Notes: a model not told the origin generated them from the letters alone. Counted from the first letter of the stretch, positions 10,287-22,226 are shown. The stretch is DNA of 64,000 nucleotides from Rana temporaria (GCF_905171775.1 NC_053489.1:388999849-389063848), one strand, 5' to 3'. Numbers and translations: made by a program.

Positions 10287-10373
10287 GTCCTGAAAGACTC
10301 CTGGAAAAGGGATGTTACCGGTAAGTAACCCCGATTTTCCCTGTTCGTCTTTCAGGACAGGTACTGTAGAGAG
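10287..10373 (+). repeat. DIRS internal complementary region
   Basis: 10287-10336 is the inverse of the element's left end (10003-10055) and 10336-10373 is the inverse of the right end (15439-15477). Their meeting point at about 10336 (gatttt|ccctg) reproduces the two termini joined head to tail. In the accepted DIRS model this region templates ligation of the ends into a circle. Confidence 0.92.
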
Positions 10374-10392
10374 GATAAGCGAGCACCTTACC

Positions 10393-11500
10393 CTAGGGTG
10401 GGACTACTGCCTGCAGTACTTTACGTCCAAAAGCCTGGTCTTTGGTTGAAAGTAGGTCCAGTCTGTAGTGTTTTACAAACGTTGAAAAACTAGACCATGT
10501 TGCAGCTTTGCAGATCTGCTCCGGGGAAGCACCAGCACACTCTGCTTGGGAAGTTGCTACTGCCTTGGTGGAATGAGCCCTGATACCCTGTGGAGGCTCC
10601 ACTCCCCTAGAAGAATAAGCTAGAACAATGGCTGCCCTTAACCACCTGGCTATCGTGCGTCTAGAAGCCCTGGACCCCTTCCTGGACCCCGAAAATAAAA
10701 CAAAAAGCGAATCAGCTTTTCTGAACTGACTCGTTTTATCCAAGTATTGTAGGACACACCTCCTAACATCTAGGTTGTGAAACTTGTGTTCCTGTTCCCT
10801 CACAGGGTTTGAACAAAAAGAAGGCAATGTTATTTCTTGACTCCTATGAAAATTAGAAGCTACCTTCGGTAGAAAAGCCGGATCAGTCTTAAAAACGATG
10901 CGATCCGAAGAAACTTGAAAAAAGGGAGCCCTAATAGATAGGGCCTCGAGTTCACTCACTCTCCTAGCTGTAGTGATCGCTACTAGACAATACTGTTTTA
11001 AGAGTGATCACTTTTAAAGTACAACTGTCTAAAGGTTCAAATGGTTCTACTGTAAAGGCCTGAAGAACCAATGAGAGATCCCAAACTGGGAAGTTGGAGG
11101 TTTTTACAGGTTTCCGTCTACTCAAAGCCTTGAAAAATCTAGAGACCCAAGGGTCAAACGCTAGTTGTTTCTCCAAGAAGACACTTAACGCTGACACTTG
11201 ACCCTTCAGCGTGCTAATTGCCAGCCCTTTATCAGCCCCAGCCTGTAGAAATTCTAAAACGGCCACAGAGCTGTTAACACTGAAAGAGCTTTCTGAGCAC
11301 CAGATGTTAAAACGTTTCCACACTTTTTGGTAAATGGCTTGCGTCTCCTTCTTCCTACAGCTTAAGAGAGTTTTAATCAAGCGTTCTGAAAACCCTTTGC
11401 CCCTCAGCAGCTCCTCTTCAGAAGCCAAGCTGCCAGATTCCACCTCTTTACCTGCGGGCAGCAGATTGGACCCTGGGAAAGGAGATCCTCCCGGATTGGT
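10393..11500 (-). pseudogene. DIRS tyrosine recombinase
   Basis: Site-specific recombinase of the DIRS element that inserts the circular DNA copy. The N-terminal SAM-like part is at about 11480-11000 (GKGFSERLIKTLLSCRKKET; KGLAISTLKGQVSALSVFL). The catalytic half is at 10990-10393: first Arg in TTARRVSELEAL, HSTKA motif, ATWSSFSTFVKHYRLD with the Trp and the Tyr nucleophile. The HxxR box reads HSTK, so the second Arg is Lys here. One frameshift at about 10975-10965 divides the two halves. It overlaps the end of the RT-RNase H-methylase ORF in another frame, as is usual for DIRS. Confidence 0.88.
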
Positions 11501-13331
11501 AGAATCCAAGGAGGTTCTATCGATAAGCCTTTCAGGATGGAGAACCATGGCCTTCTGGCCCAATGAGGTGCAATAAGAATCAGTGTTGTGTTCTCCCCCT
11601 GCAGTTTCCTCAAGACTGCTGGTATTAGAACCGGAGGGGGGAAAGCATAACACCTGGAGAACTGCCAGGTTTGGGCCAGAGCGTCCACTGCCAGAGCTCC
11701 ATCCCACCTGTTTAGGGAAAAAAAGAGCCGTGTCTTGGCGTTTTCTCTTGAGGCGAATAAATCCACCTCCGGCATACCCCACCTTTGAGTGATCACTCTG
11801 AAGACTTCTTGATTCAGAACCCAATCGCCCTCCCTCAGCTTCTTCCTGCTGAGGAAGTCTGCGACCTGATTTAATTCTCCCTTCAGATGTATTGCTGAGA
11901 GGGACAAGACATTGGCCTCTGCCCATATGAGAATAGATTTTGTCAGATCCCATAAGGACTTGCTCCTGGTGCCCCCCTGCTTGTTGACATAAGCTACTGC
12001 GGAGGAGTTGTCCTTCCGGACTCGAACATGCTGTCCCTGAAGCTCCTTCTGAAAGGCTTTGAGGGCTAACTCTATCGCCTTTAGTTCTCTCCAATTCGAG
12101 GATCTTTGGCCCAGCGACCCTGTGTCAGAAGGGAGTCCAGGTGTGCTCCCTAACCGGAGCCACTGGCATCTGTTGTCACTGTTCTGGAGATTGGGGAGAT
12201 CCAATCCAGACCCTGTAATAGGTTCGCCCCCTTCCTCCACCACCAAAGGGACCTCTTGATGTGAACCGGTATGGATATCAGGGAGTCCAAGGAGTCCGGT
12301 TTGTGATCCCAAATGTTTAGTATGAACAGTTGTAGGGGCCGGTAATGCAGACCTGCCCACTGTACTGCAGGAAGAGAAGATGTTAATAACCCCAAAGCTG
12401 ACATGACTTTCCTTATCGGAAGCTGGCAGCTGCTCTGAAGTAGTGACATTGCATTGTCCACCTTCTGAACTTTTTCTGTTGGGAGAAAAGTCATCTGTCT
12501 GGTTGAGTCCAGTACATATCCCAGAAAAGTGACCCTTTGGGAGGGCGTCAAGCTGGATTTCTCCAGATTGAGGAGCCAACCTAGGTTTTCCAGAATCTCC
12601 CTTGCTACCTGGAGGTCCTGGGACAACTGTGTCGGGGAATCCGCAAAAAATAGCAGATCGTCCAGGTATGCCACCACCAGGATGCCCCTGAGACGTAGAA
12701 AAGCTAGTACCTCCACCGTCCAGTCTGTAGTGCGGGGGGAAGAGGAGAGCCCTAAGGGAAGTGCTTTGAACTGTAGGTGAAACGTCCCCTCTCTGGATCT
12801 CATGGCCAGTCTGAGAAATCTTTGATGGCATTCTGCTATAGGGATGTGTAAATAGGCATCCTTTAGGTCTATGGATGCCATAAAGCAGTTCGGAAGGAGG
12901 AGAGTCCTCACGGAATAGATAGAATCCATCCGAAACCTTTTGTACGTGACTGAGGCGTTTAGAGGTTTCAAATTCAGTATAAGCCTGAATTTCCCGGAAG
13001 GCTTGCGGACCACAAAAATGTGGGAGTAGAAGCCCTTGCCCGTTTCCTCCGATGGAACCTGAACCACCACCTCCTGATCCTCCAACTCCTGAAGAGAGGA
13101 GAGCAGAGCCACAGATTTTTCTTTGCACTGCGGCAAATTGGTGACTAAAAGTCTGGATGGGGGGGGACTTGAGAACTCTAGTCTGTACCCTCTACTTATG
13201 ATCCCCAGCACAAATTGGTTGCTGGTGATCATCTCCCATTGTGGGAGAAAGGCCCCCAACCTTCCTCCCACCTTGACTCCGTCATTGAGGTTTTTGGGGC
13301 TGTTCAGGAGCACGAAAAAGCGCCCCGGCAC
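11404..13331 (-). pseudogene. DIRS reverse transcriptase - RNase H - methylase ORF
   Basis: RT domain 13331-12150: PSGKFRLILNLKPLN, motif A SIDLKDAYLHIPI, GLSSSPRTTDW and catalytic VVAYLDDLLFF. RNase H domain in the next frame from about 12150: TTDASGSG, LKAIELALKAF, KDNSSAVAYVNKQGG and HLKGELNQVADFLSRK. C-terminal Dam-like methylase segment: VDLFASRENAK, YAFPPPVLIPAVL and LIAPHWARRPWF. Order and length agree with full DIRS pol. One frameshift at about 12150-12170 separates RT from RNase H, so this copy is broken there; all catalytic motifs are otherwise present. Confidence 0.9.
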
Positions 13332-14881
13332 GGCCCTTACCCTTTTGTCCCCAAAACGTTTTCTTTCCTTCAGGTTTTGAGACTTCCACCTTCTTTTGGG
13401 TCCAGAATTTTTTCTTTGCCTGTCCCCCTAATTTTTTCTTTAAGGGGAAGGCTTTTTTCTTGTCGGCTGTACGATCTAAGACAGCCTCCAAGCCTGGCCC
13501 AAATAATAAATCTCCTGTAAGGGGGATCCCGCACAACTTAACCTTTGAGGCGCTATCCCCCTGCCATGTCTTGAGCCAGAGAGCTCTTCTTGCAGAATTA
13601 GATAGAGCTGCAGACCTGGCAGACATGTGGATCGACTCTGCTGAGGCGTCCGCTAAATACCGCACGCCATTCAGTAAAGTTGGAAAAGAGGATAGTATAG
13701 TCTCTTTAGGCGTTCCGGCCTCAATATGTGCCCTGATCTGTGAGAGCCAATGCTCCAGATTACGGGCCACCACTGTTGCTGCCATAGCTGGCTTAAGGTT
13801 CCCCTGGGAAGCATCCCAGGACTTTTTTAACAGTGAGTCCAACCGCCTGTCCATGGGGTCTGAAAGGACCCCCATGTCCTCAAACGCCAAGTCCGTATGC
13901 TGGGATACCTGCGAGAAGGCAGCATCCAGCTTGGGGGATTTGTTCCATACCAAAGCCTCCTCTTCAGAAAAAGGAAACCTTCTCTTCAAAGAGTTTGAGA
14001 AGAAAGGTTTCCTTTCTGGATCCTGCCATTCCTTTTTCATGGCATTGACCAGGACTTCATGGACTGGGAAAACCTTTTTCTTTTGTTCTCCCAAACCACT
14101 GTACATCTGATCATGGAGTGACAGTGTTTTCTTCTCCTCAACTATCCCTAAAGTAGTGTGGATAGTTTCCAATAATTCTTCCACCTCTTCAAGGGAAAGC
14201 TTGTAGCGAGAGACCTTTGAGGGCCCCGCCTCTGTCCCCTCACCATCTGACTCCTCTTGGGAGCTAGAAGCGGCACTGTCTTGCTCCTCCTCAGCATCCT
14301 CTCTGATGTCCGCAGGTTTCTCTCTACTCCCAGAGGGAAGAACCTCAGGACTGGGTGGAACTAACTGTTGCGCTACAGAAGGGCTGCTCTGGGGCAACTG
14401 AAAATTAGCAAAAATATCTTTAAAAGATTGAAAGGTGCCAGAAAGCTCTTTCATAGAAGCTGCTAATTCAGATGCCTGCTCTGCCTCCCTTTCCTTAACC
14501 AGCCCCTCAATACATCTCCTGCAAAGTGCTTTGTTCCAACTCTCACTAAGGGAAGATCTGCAAGAAGGGCATTTCTTCTTGTAACTGTGGGCTGATTTTT
14601 CTGTGGATTTCTGAAAAACACAGAAGAAAGTGGAGGCTATATGAGAGAGAGCCCAGCGCTTAACACAGATAACCACCAGGAGTGTTCCAGGACCAACCAC
14701 CACCAGGGTTCCAGACACACTACACAAAAAAACTCCCCGACCACCAGGAGAAAAAAACAAAAAAATCACCAGTGAAGCTGTATAACGTGATAAGGGAACA
14801 CCACCCCAGGGTTCTCCTTACCTTTGAGTGGCTGGTGCTGTCATCATCCGGAGGTGCGCGGGAAGCCTCTGCTTCCGACAT
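13282..14881 (-). CDS. DIRS gag-like protein, spliced (two exons)
   Basis: Structural protein ORF of the DIRS element. Exon 1 starts at the ATG at 14881 (MSEAEASRAPPDDDSTSHSK) and ends at 14822. A 211-bp intron (14821-14611) follows, and exon 2 runs from 14610 to the stop at 13282. Exon 2 opens with a Cys-rich motif (CPSC then CRRC, CX2C-X12-CX2C), then acidic Ser/Glu-rich sequence, a helical middle (GVLSDPMDRRLDSLLKKSW) and a Lys-rich basic tail, as in DIRS gag proteins. The frame is open throughout (about 460 residues). It overlaps the RT ORF by about 50 bases in another frame. Without splicing, exon 2 has only a non-gag leader upstream, which supports the spliced model. Confidence 0.75.
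14611..14821 (-). other. Predicted spliceosomal intron in DIRS gag
   Basis: Donor caaag|gtaagg (exon ends at 14822) and acceptor with a pyrimidine tract, tttcttctgtgtttttcag|aa (exon resumes at 14610), both match vertebrate consensus. Removing the intron joins the two reading frames in phase 0. Introns have been reported in some DIRS-like elements; use of this one is inferred. Confidence 0.65.
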
Positions 14882-15359
14882 CTCGCTGAGGAATGTGGTC
14901 GCGACTGCCTCCAAGAACGCCGACCCTACGGCTGAGAAGAGAGAGGCCGCACCAGCCCAGCGTCAGGCCTTTTCACTCTGCAGCGTCTGGGACCGGTGGC
15001 GCGTATCCGGCGGAAGTGCCCGCCCCCCCCGGAACTGACGTCACTCGTCATCCGGTCCAGCCCAGCTTCCTGGCCGACTGTGATTTCTCACAGGGAGCGC
15101 GCACACCGCCTGCAGCGCCACCCCTGTGCGATCAGGAAATAGACCTCCGCGGTTGAAACCACCCCAGGAATGTCCGCGGGACGCTACACGGCGATGTCCT
15201 GGGTAAGTAGCTTCCCCAGCCAACCAGGACGCCACGTTTAAAAAATAGCCCTGAGCCCAGGGAGAACAGGTCCCCCCTCTCAGGAATACTGGCCTCAGCT
15301 TCCCCAGCTGTCTGGCCCTTGGCCCCCAGCGGTGTCTCCCCTCCGGAGGAAACACCATT

Positions 15360-15466
15360 AACTGAGGAGCTGAGGGAGGATGAGGCTTAAATTCCTAATT
15401 GGAAGGCGGTGTTTCCTGTGAGGGGAGGAGCCTGTGTCTCTCTCTACAGTACCTGTCCTGAAAGAC
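15360..15466 (-). repeat. DIRS right (5') inverted terminal repeat
   Basis: Inverse of 10044-10150, from aactgaggagctgagg to tacctgtcctgaaagac. The outermost 10 bp (gaacaggga) differ from the other end, which has its own unique extension. The promoter of DIRS elements lies at this end. Confidence 0.92.
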
Positions 15467-15601
15467 GAACAGGGAAAGTTGAAGCGACTTCAGTAGTGCC
15501 TTTTAAGACAGCTTTTATTGACTTACATAGATTTTCACATGTCAAGCGACTTGGAGGCTCACAATTTGAATCCCAAGTCGCAGCAGTGTGAACCAAGCCG
15601 G

Positions 15602-16390
15602 AGGCTTCAAATTAACTTAAAAAAAATTACTTGAGTTATTAAAATGAGTTATAGGCATCTGGTATTACTCCACAGCAAAAGGAAGAAGCAAATCCGTTCT
15701 TGTTTTACAAGAACGGATTGGGCAATGCTTACTTTAAGGAAGGAAAATTCAGGCGGGTATTAAATGCTACACCCAAAGCATTACAGCAGACAGTACAAAT
15801 GTATTGCTACCAGCAATTTGAGACATGGCATATCTGAAAATGAAAAAAATAAAATAAAAAAAACAAGGAAGCCGAGGAAGGCTGCACAGGCCCTAGCTCT
15901 AGATACAACATATGGGAAAGTGCATACCAGAAAAGTGGCTGCAAGAAAAAGGCTTGAAGGCAGATTTTGAAGTAGTTTTAAAACTGAAGCCTGGTAACAA
16001 GCAAGCAGCATCAGGACTGTAAAAAATTATCTCAAGAACTTGATGAGAAAGCATTAATGCTTAACCATGATGATCTTGCAAGTCAAGGAAAATATTCCAG
16101 GAACTATCTAAAACCAATAGAAAAACCTGCACATCCGATTGAAGATGTTAAAGGTGTAAATATATATCCAGTAAATATTTTGACTGAAAGTACTCCTTGT
16201 AACGTCAGCCAAGTTAAGGAGCCTAGTTACAAATATTTGAAGGTTCAGGAAAAAATGCCTACGTCTCCTAATATTCACACTGCTAAGATGAAAAACAGAG
16301 GAAATCAATGATGTACCTGCAGAGCAATACAGACAACCATGTTCCATCTCAAACACTGCTGCCGAAAGCAATAAATGCCACCCTTGACCA
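15602..16390 (+). pseudogene. Unrecognised A-rich gene-like fragment
   Basis: Coding-like, repeat-free DNA with short frames: LNATPKALQQTVQMYCYQQF and KIKKTRKPRKAAQALALDTT / YGKVHTRKVAARKRLEGRF near 15750-15970, then NHDDLASQGKYSRNYLKPIE / KPAHPIEDVKGVNIYPVNIL at 16057-16311. Several frame changes occur. I do not recognise a family. It could be remnants of host exons or a processed gene copy, possibly linked to 7258-7632. A perfect 13-bp hairpin (aatccgttcttgt, loop ttt) lies at 15689-15717. Confidence 0.35.
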
Positions 16391-16658
16391 TTAAAGTGGA
16401 TGTAAACCCCCCATACACCCAGTGAAGTGAACAGCCTCAGATGATACACAGAGATAAACCAAATCGCCCTATATAGGTTTTACATGTTTATCTGCTGTCT
16501 TCACATTTATATACTGTTTAGAAAGTTCAGATCGTGTTAGGAGATTTTCTCTTTCTGGTTAACACAGAGTGTGATGTCTGGGCATACAGCCGAGATAGCT
16601 AAAGTTGCCGATTGGAGGAAAGGCACACATCCCCTCTCATCATGGGCAGAGACTCTCA

Positions 16659-17026
16659 AACATCGTACACACGACCGGTTTTCCCGGCAGGAAAACTGGC
16701 AGGATAGCTTTTGGCTGGGAAAACTGGACATGTGTATGCTTCCTCCGAGTTTTCCCATCAGGAAAACAGCCAGTAATCCCGTCAGGAAAATAGAGAACTT
16801 GCTCTCTATTTTCCCTTCGGGATTCCCGGCGTTTATTTTCCCCCCGCAAGATCTACTACTTACCTATGGGAAAGACTGCGCGGCAGTGCCGATGGAGCAT
16901 ATACATGGCCGGGATTCCCGGCCAAAAGCTCCATGGCAGTTTTCCTGTCGGGTTTTTGGTCTTCCCCTCAGTTTTCTCGGCAGACTTTTTACCGCTGAGA
17001 AAACCGAGCGTGTGTACAGGGCTTCA
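16659..17026. mobile_element. Hairpin-rich short element (cgtacacacgac type)
   Basis: Left end catcgtacacacgaccggtt and inverse right end aaccgagcgtgtgtacaggg. The interior is full of short gaaaactg / ttttccc inverted pairs. It belongs to the same broad group as 7920 and 42912. It sits inside the TTAA-site element. Confidence 0.65.
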
Positions 17027-17973
17027 GATGTGTTTTGTAACAGGGCCAGCTCCCTACTAATTTATTTTAGCAACCTTCCCTGACAGAAATTTCAGGCTGC
17101 TTTTATCTGATGTGTCAGAGAATTTGTCAGGAGTTATCAGGCTGATAACAGAAGAATGGTTCAGGAGAAAGCTACATGACTTCGGCCAGTTCACACTGGG
17201 GCAGGAGCCGCGGTAAAGCGCCGCTATTTTTAGCGGCGCTTTACCGCCAATTTTACATCGCTATTAAGGCGATAGCGGGGCAGTTTTACTCCCCGCTAGT
17301 GGCCGAGAAAGGGTTAAAAACCACTGCATCTGCAGAGGCGCTTTGCCGGCGGTTTAGCCGCGGTGCCCCATTGATTTCAATGGGCCGGAGCGGTGGAGGA
17401 GTGGTATACACACCACTCCAAAAATGCGGCTAGCAGGACTTTTTTTACCGTCCTGCTAGCGCACCACTCCAGTGTGAAAGCCCTCTGGGCTTTCACACTG
17501 GAGACACAGCAGCGGCTTTTTCTCAAATAACTTTTTATTGAAAACAGTTGCTTGCAACATACAAAAGCATAGGATATAGCATGAGGGAAGATGTACAAAA
17601 TAAGACACAAATCTGTGTACGTTACAGGCCTTCCTAATGACAAGTATGGTTTGTCGTTGCACTGCTAAACATTAGTAAGCACAAACCTGAAGTTATATCT
17701 GCTATATCATAGAAGCATACATTTGAACACTGCAAAACGTTAAACCTGAAGGGAGTAACAGGGGTATTCAGGGAAGAAATGAGAGAGAAAAGAGCAAAAG
17801 AAAAAAAAGAGAGAGAAAAAAAAGGTGGGGGGATAGGGAAGAAGGGAGAGAGAGAGGTGTCATCGGATCAGCTTGTTTACCTGGTTATATTGGGTCCTCC
17901 CGAAGGCGCCACGGCTCCCAGACAACGTCATGGGCCTCCAGCCTGTCCTGTAACCTGGCAGTCATTTTCTCCA

Positions 17974-20900
17974 TCAGCTCCACATCCTTAATTCTAGCGT
18001 ATAAAGCCTCAGGGGTGGGGGGGGGGAGCGATTTTTCCAGTTAAGGGCTATGAGACAGCGTGCAGCTGTGAAAATATGGCGTGTCAACTTTTTGTATGGT
18101 TTGGAGACTCTCATGGGTGACAGGCCCAAAAGGAAGAATTTGGGGCACATGGGAACCTGCGTGTCCAAGAGACGGCCCAGCAGTTGTTGGACTACAGTCC
18201 AGTAGGGGGAGATCATCGGGCAACTCCAATAGATATGAAAGAGGGAGCCCCTATCTGTTTGACATCGCCAACAGCGATCTGAGCTAGTGGGGTATATGGC
18301 GTGAAGTACGTCAGGGGTCATATACCAGAAGTATAATGTACAAAGTGAACTCTTCGCCGCCTGGGACCATATTATCTGCCATTGCTCTGCGGGTATTACC
18401 TCATTGAGGGCTTTTTCCCATCGGATCATATAGGAGTGTTTACCCTGGGATTCTAAATCGGTAGGTGTTTAGTATCTTGTACATATTGAAAAAAAGGCCT
18501 TTCTGGGCTGATCCGGCCAGGACCAAAGTCTCAAAGGGCACCGGAGGGGAAAATTGCAGGTCAGGTGCTATGGATAGGGCGTAGTGGCAAATTTGGAAAT
18601 AGCTATAGAATACCAGCCAAGGGAGGTCAAATTTGGTTTGGAGGCTAGAGAAGGGCAGTAGTTTGCGTGAGATAGGGTCCACTAGGTTCCCAAAATGAAA
18701 CAGGTTCCGAGATGTCCACGGATGGGACATGTGGTGGGTGAGGCTTTATGGCACCTTGGGGTTATACATGAATGAGGTCAAGAGCGAACGCTCCGAGGAC
18801 AGACCAAGCGGTCTCGACAGCAGACGCCAAAGACGTCGGAGCTGTGTCATAGATCCCAGCAAACGTTCAGGGGGAACCTCCGCGTCCGCACTCCAAAGTA
18901 GGTTATTAGGGTGAGTCGGGGCTAGCCATAGTTTTTCGATCTCCGTCCACTTATTGTAAGAGCGTTGTGTGAACCAAGAGGCTATCGCACGAAGTTGAGT
19001 GGCTTGGTAATATTTGACAAGGTTAGGAAACGCTAGGCCCCCGTCCGAGCGCGCCGCCATTAGTACTGTCTGTGGTATTCTATGTCTCTTGTAGTTCCAG
19101 GTAAATTTAAGTAGGTCAGATTGGAGTTTTCTCAGGTGTTTGTAGGGGACAGGGATGGGTAGCGTTTGAAAAAGGTAGAGGAGCTTTGGGAGTATCGTCA
19201 TTTTAACCGAGGTGATCCGACCGAGCAGGGAAATATGGTTCTTTTTCCATTGCGCCAATAGGGATCTTATTGAGCGGAACAGGGGAGGGAAGTTTTTCTG
19301 GTACAGAGTGGTGAAGCTTGGAGTGATGTGTATCCCCAGATATTTCAGGGAGGTCATTTTCCAGCGGTAGGAGAAGTTGGCCTGTAAGTGAGCAATCTCT
19401 GCCCCAGAAATATTAATTGGGAGGGCCTGCGATTTAGATGTGTTAATTTTATAGCCCGACAGGGTCCCATACCGGGCCAGTTCTGCATGAAGGTTCGGGA
19501 GGGAAAATCTGGGTTTGGTCAGGGAGAGGATGACGTCGTCTGCGAACAGGGAAATTTTAAATTCCCTGCCCCTAACAGGCACCCCCTGGATAGACGGATT
19601 GCCCCGTATAGTGGCCACTAAAGGTTCAACACAAAGAGCAAATAGCAGGGGCGAGAGTGGGCACCCCTGCCGAGTACCGTTGGTGATGGGAAAGGAGGAA
19701 GATAAGGCAAAGGGTACTGTCTTGACCTGGAAGGAGGAATTGAGTAGAGGTGGCGGATTGCTCTCATAAATGGGCCCCCGGATTCCCACGTGATGCAATG
19801 TGGCGAACTTGAAGGGCCACCCAAGTCGGTCAAAGGCCTTCTTGGCGTCCAAGCTAAGTAACAGGGACGCCGTGTTTTCTCTGTTCGCCACATCCACCAA
19901 ATCTATTACTTTTCGGGTGTTATCGCCTGCCTGCCTAAGGGGCACAAAGCCTACTTGATCCTTGTGAATGAGGGATGGTAGAACCATGTTTAAACAAATC
20001 GAAAGCAGTTTTGTAAAAAAAATTAGGTCTGAGTTCAGCAGGGCAATTGGTTGGCACATAGAACAGGGTCCTTGTCCGGCTTGGGGATCAGGGTGATAAA
20101 GGAGCGCTGCAAATCTGCCGGAACGGGGCTATCTCGAAGGAAGGTATTAAAGAGTTTGAGCATGTGGGGAAGCAGGAGGGGCAGGAAAGCTTTATAATAT
20201 TTGTAAGGCAGGCCATCTGGACCCGGGGACTTACGGGAGGGTAGAGATTTGATGGTCTGCTCTATCTGCTCTTCAGTAATCCGCATATTCAGGAAAGTTA
20301 GGTCAGAGGGTTGGAGCCTAGAAATACTGCTTTGTTCCAGGTAACGTTCCATGCTAAGGGAAATGTCCGGGGAAAGAGGGTCACTGGGAATGTCAGGGTT
20401 GTTGTAAAGGTTTGTGTAAAATTCTGCAAACGTGCGAGCTACGTCCCTAGGGTGGGATTGTAGACAGCCGAGCGGTCCTTAACTTGATGAGGCGTCGTAG
20501 CAAGGTGTGTATCGCGCAGTTTCTTCGCTAAGAGGGAGTGGGCCTTATTGCCCTTATCGTAGTAGATTTGCCGTAGTCTAATGAGGGCTTTTTTCACACG
20601 GCCTAGGGCCAGGTCCCTCAGGGTTGCTCGGAGGTTTGTAATTTTCTTTAGGGGGGCGATGGAGGGGGACATTTGCAGTCGGCGTTCCAGGACCTCAAGT
20701 TCCCTTTCGGTTCGCTGCTTAGTGGCCGATGCGTCTTTTTTTAGGGCCGCGGATAATGCTATACATCTACCTCGAAGGACTGCCTTATGGGCCTCCCAGA
20801 GCGTAGAAGTGGAGATGTCAGCTGTGTTGTTTTCTACAAAGTAGAGTTGGAGGGTAGAGGTGAGTTCTGTTTTGGATGGTAGGTGTTGGAGGAGGAAGGT

Positions 20901-21654
20901 GTTTAGTCTCCAGTTGTAGGGCCTATGAACGGGGGAGCCTAGGTCTAGTGTAAGCATGATCGGGGCATGATCCGACAACGATATCGGGAGTATCTGCGCC
21001 TCACGTACCACCCGAAGTGTGGAATTGTTAGTGAAGAAGTAGTCAATGCGGGAGTGGGCTTTATGAGGGGCCGAGTAAAAAGTGTACTGCCGATCGCCTG
21101 GGAGGAGGGCCCTCCAGGCATCAAAGAGGGCATATCGTCTAGAGATTTGGCGGAAGAGCTTTGAGTCCCTGAGGGCTCGAGCTGACAACGCCCGGGGGCC
21201 CACCAAATGGCGATCCGCAGTCGTGGATTGGGTCAGGTTGAAGTCGCCCCCCACCACCAGTAGCCCATGGTCCGACCGAAAGAGGCGGGTAAAGCCTAGT
21301 TAGGAATCTATGTTGTTGGACATTCGGGGCGTATAGCGTGCAAAAAGTGACCTCCCGCATCTGCCATAGGCCTCTGAGGATAACAAAATGACCCTGGGGG
21401 TCACTGTAATGGCTGGAGCAAGTGAACGGGGACCCATATTTAATAAGTATTGCGACCCCAGCCCGCTTGCGGTAAACGGACGAGGAGTATATCTGTGGTA
21501 ATTGTTTAGAGGCGAACACGAAGGACCCCTTGCTGTCAAAGTGTGTTTCCTGGACAAAAACTACGTCCGCTCCCGACTGTCTGAACTCCCTTAGTGCCAG
21601 ATGCCTCTTATCAGAATTTAGGCCGTGTACGTTCAAAGATAGGACCTTAGCCAT
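17974..21654 (-). pseudogene. LINE ORF2: endonuclease, reverse transcriptase, zinc knuckle
   Basis: Starts at ATG 21654. APE-type endonuclease: LSLNVHGLNSDKRH, VFVQETHF, then after a frameshift VGGDFNLTQ, SRIDYFF and SDHAPIML. RT (20352-18746, two frames): KSPGPDGLPYKYYK, SLDAKKAFDRL, GTRQGCPLSPLLFAL and active site SLFADDVIL (FADD, as usual in L1). The C-terminal part at 18730-17974 ends with a Cys-His knuckle CWRCQTDRGSLFHIYWSC. Four or more frameshifts make it inactive, but every domain is present and in order. Confidence 0.88.
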
Positions 21655-22226
21655 GAGGGTGGTGGGGGGGGGGGGAAGAGGGAGTCTCTTACCTGAAGTC
21701 ATGCAGAGCCGACGGAGATCAGAGGCCAAGGACCGGGGCGCCCCGGGAGGAGATCAAGGCAAATCCCACGTGCTTCGTGGTGAGGCATCCGATGGTTGAA
21801 GGGGGAGGGGAGAAAGGAGAGCTGAAAGAGAGAAGAAGAGTTAGCACATACAAAAAGAAAACAGTGAATAACTAGATCTAACATTAGCGCCAGACCTTGA
21901 AAGGCCAATAGGCCTAGGTGAAAACGGTTTCCTCGGAATCCGCCTGGCCACACCTCATGAGGATGCGCCAGGCGGGTGACCGGGAGCCCTGAGGTGGTAA
22001 TCAAAAACTGTAATTGCAAAACGGGGGAGACTGCGGTCACTGAACCAGGGGGGGGGGTGGATGAGCAGAAGGTTCCTTTCCTCTCAAGTCTCAATAGAGA
22101 TGCGCCCATTAGACAGACTAGAAGTTAAGCTTAGGGCACTGTGGGGGGACTGAATACTCAAAAAAAATGTCCAGGGCATAGTCACCGGATTCAGTGAAGA
22201 GTTTGGACTGTTCAAAAGAAAAAGCT

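Larger units (their letters stand above)
10003..15477 (-). mobile_element. DIRS-like tyrosine-recombinase retrotransposon, nearly intact
   Basis: A 5.5-kb element with all diagnostic parts of DIRS1-type retrotransposons in minus orientation: inverted terminal repeats (15466-15360 and 10150-10044), gag, a reverse transcriptase-RNase H-methylase ORF, an overlapping tyrosine recombinase, and an internal complementary region (10287-10373) that is the inverse complement of both outer ends joined. DIRS elements replicate through a circular intermediate and integrate by the recombinase without a target duplication, and none is seen here. Only two frameshifts in the pol/YR genes were noted, so the copy is young by the standards of this window. 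Confidence 0.93.
9881..15599. mobile_element. Short gtttacactg-type element interrupted by DIRS
   Basis: Left end ggctcggtttacactgttgc (9881) and inverse right end gcagcagtgtgaaccaagcc (ending at 15598) are imperfect terminal inverted repeats. Without the DIRS insertion the element would be about 245 bp. The sequence runs into DIRS at about 10002 and resumes at about 15478 (gttgaagcgacttcag). This gives the relative age: the short element was in place first. Confidence 0.65.

Noticed and set aside
12529..14110. Plus-strand ORFs of 80-216 codons across the DIRS element
   Set aside because: Antisense shadows of gag and RT, which carry clear motifs on the minus strand.
15689..15717. Perfect 13-bp hairpin considered as a histone-type stem-loop or terminator
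   Set aside because: The stem and loop do not match the histone 3' stem-loop consensus, and Rho-independent terminators do not apply in this genome. Kept only as a note in the fragment annotation.
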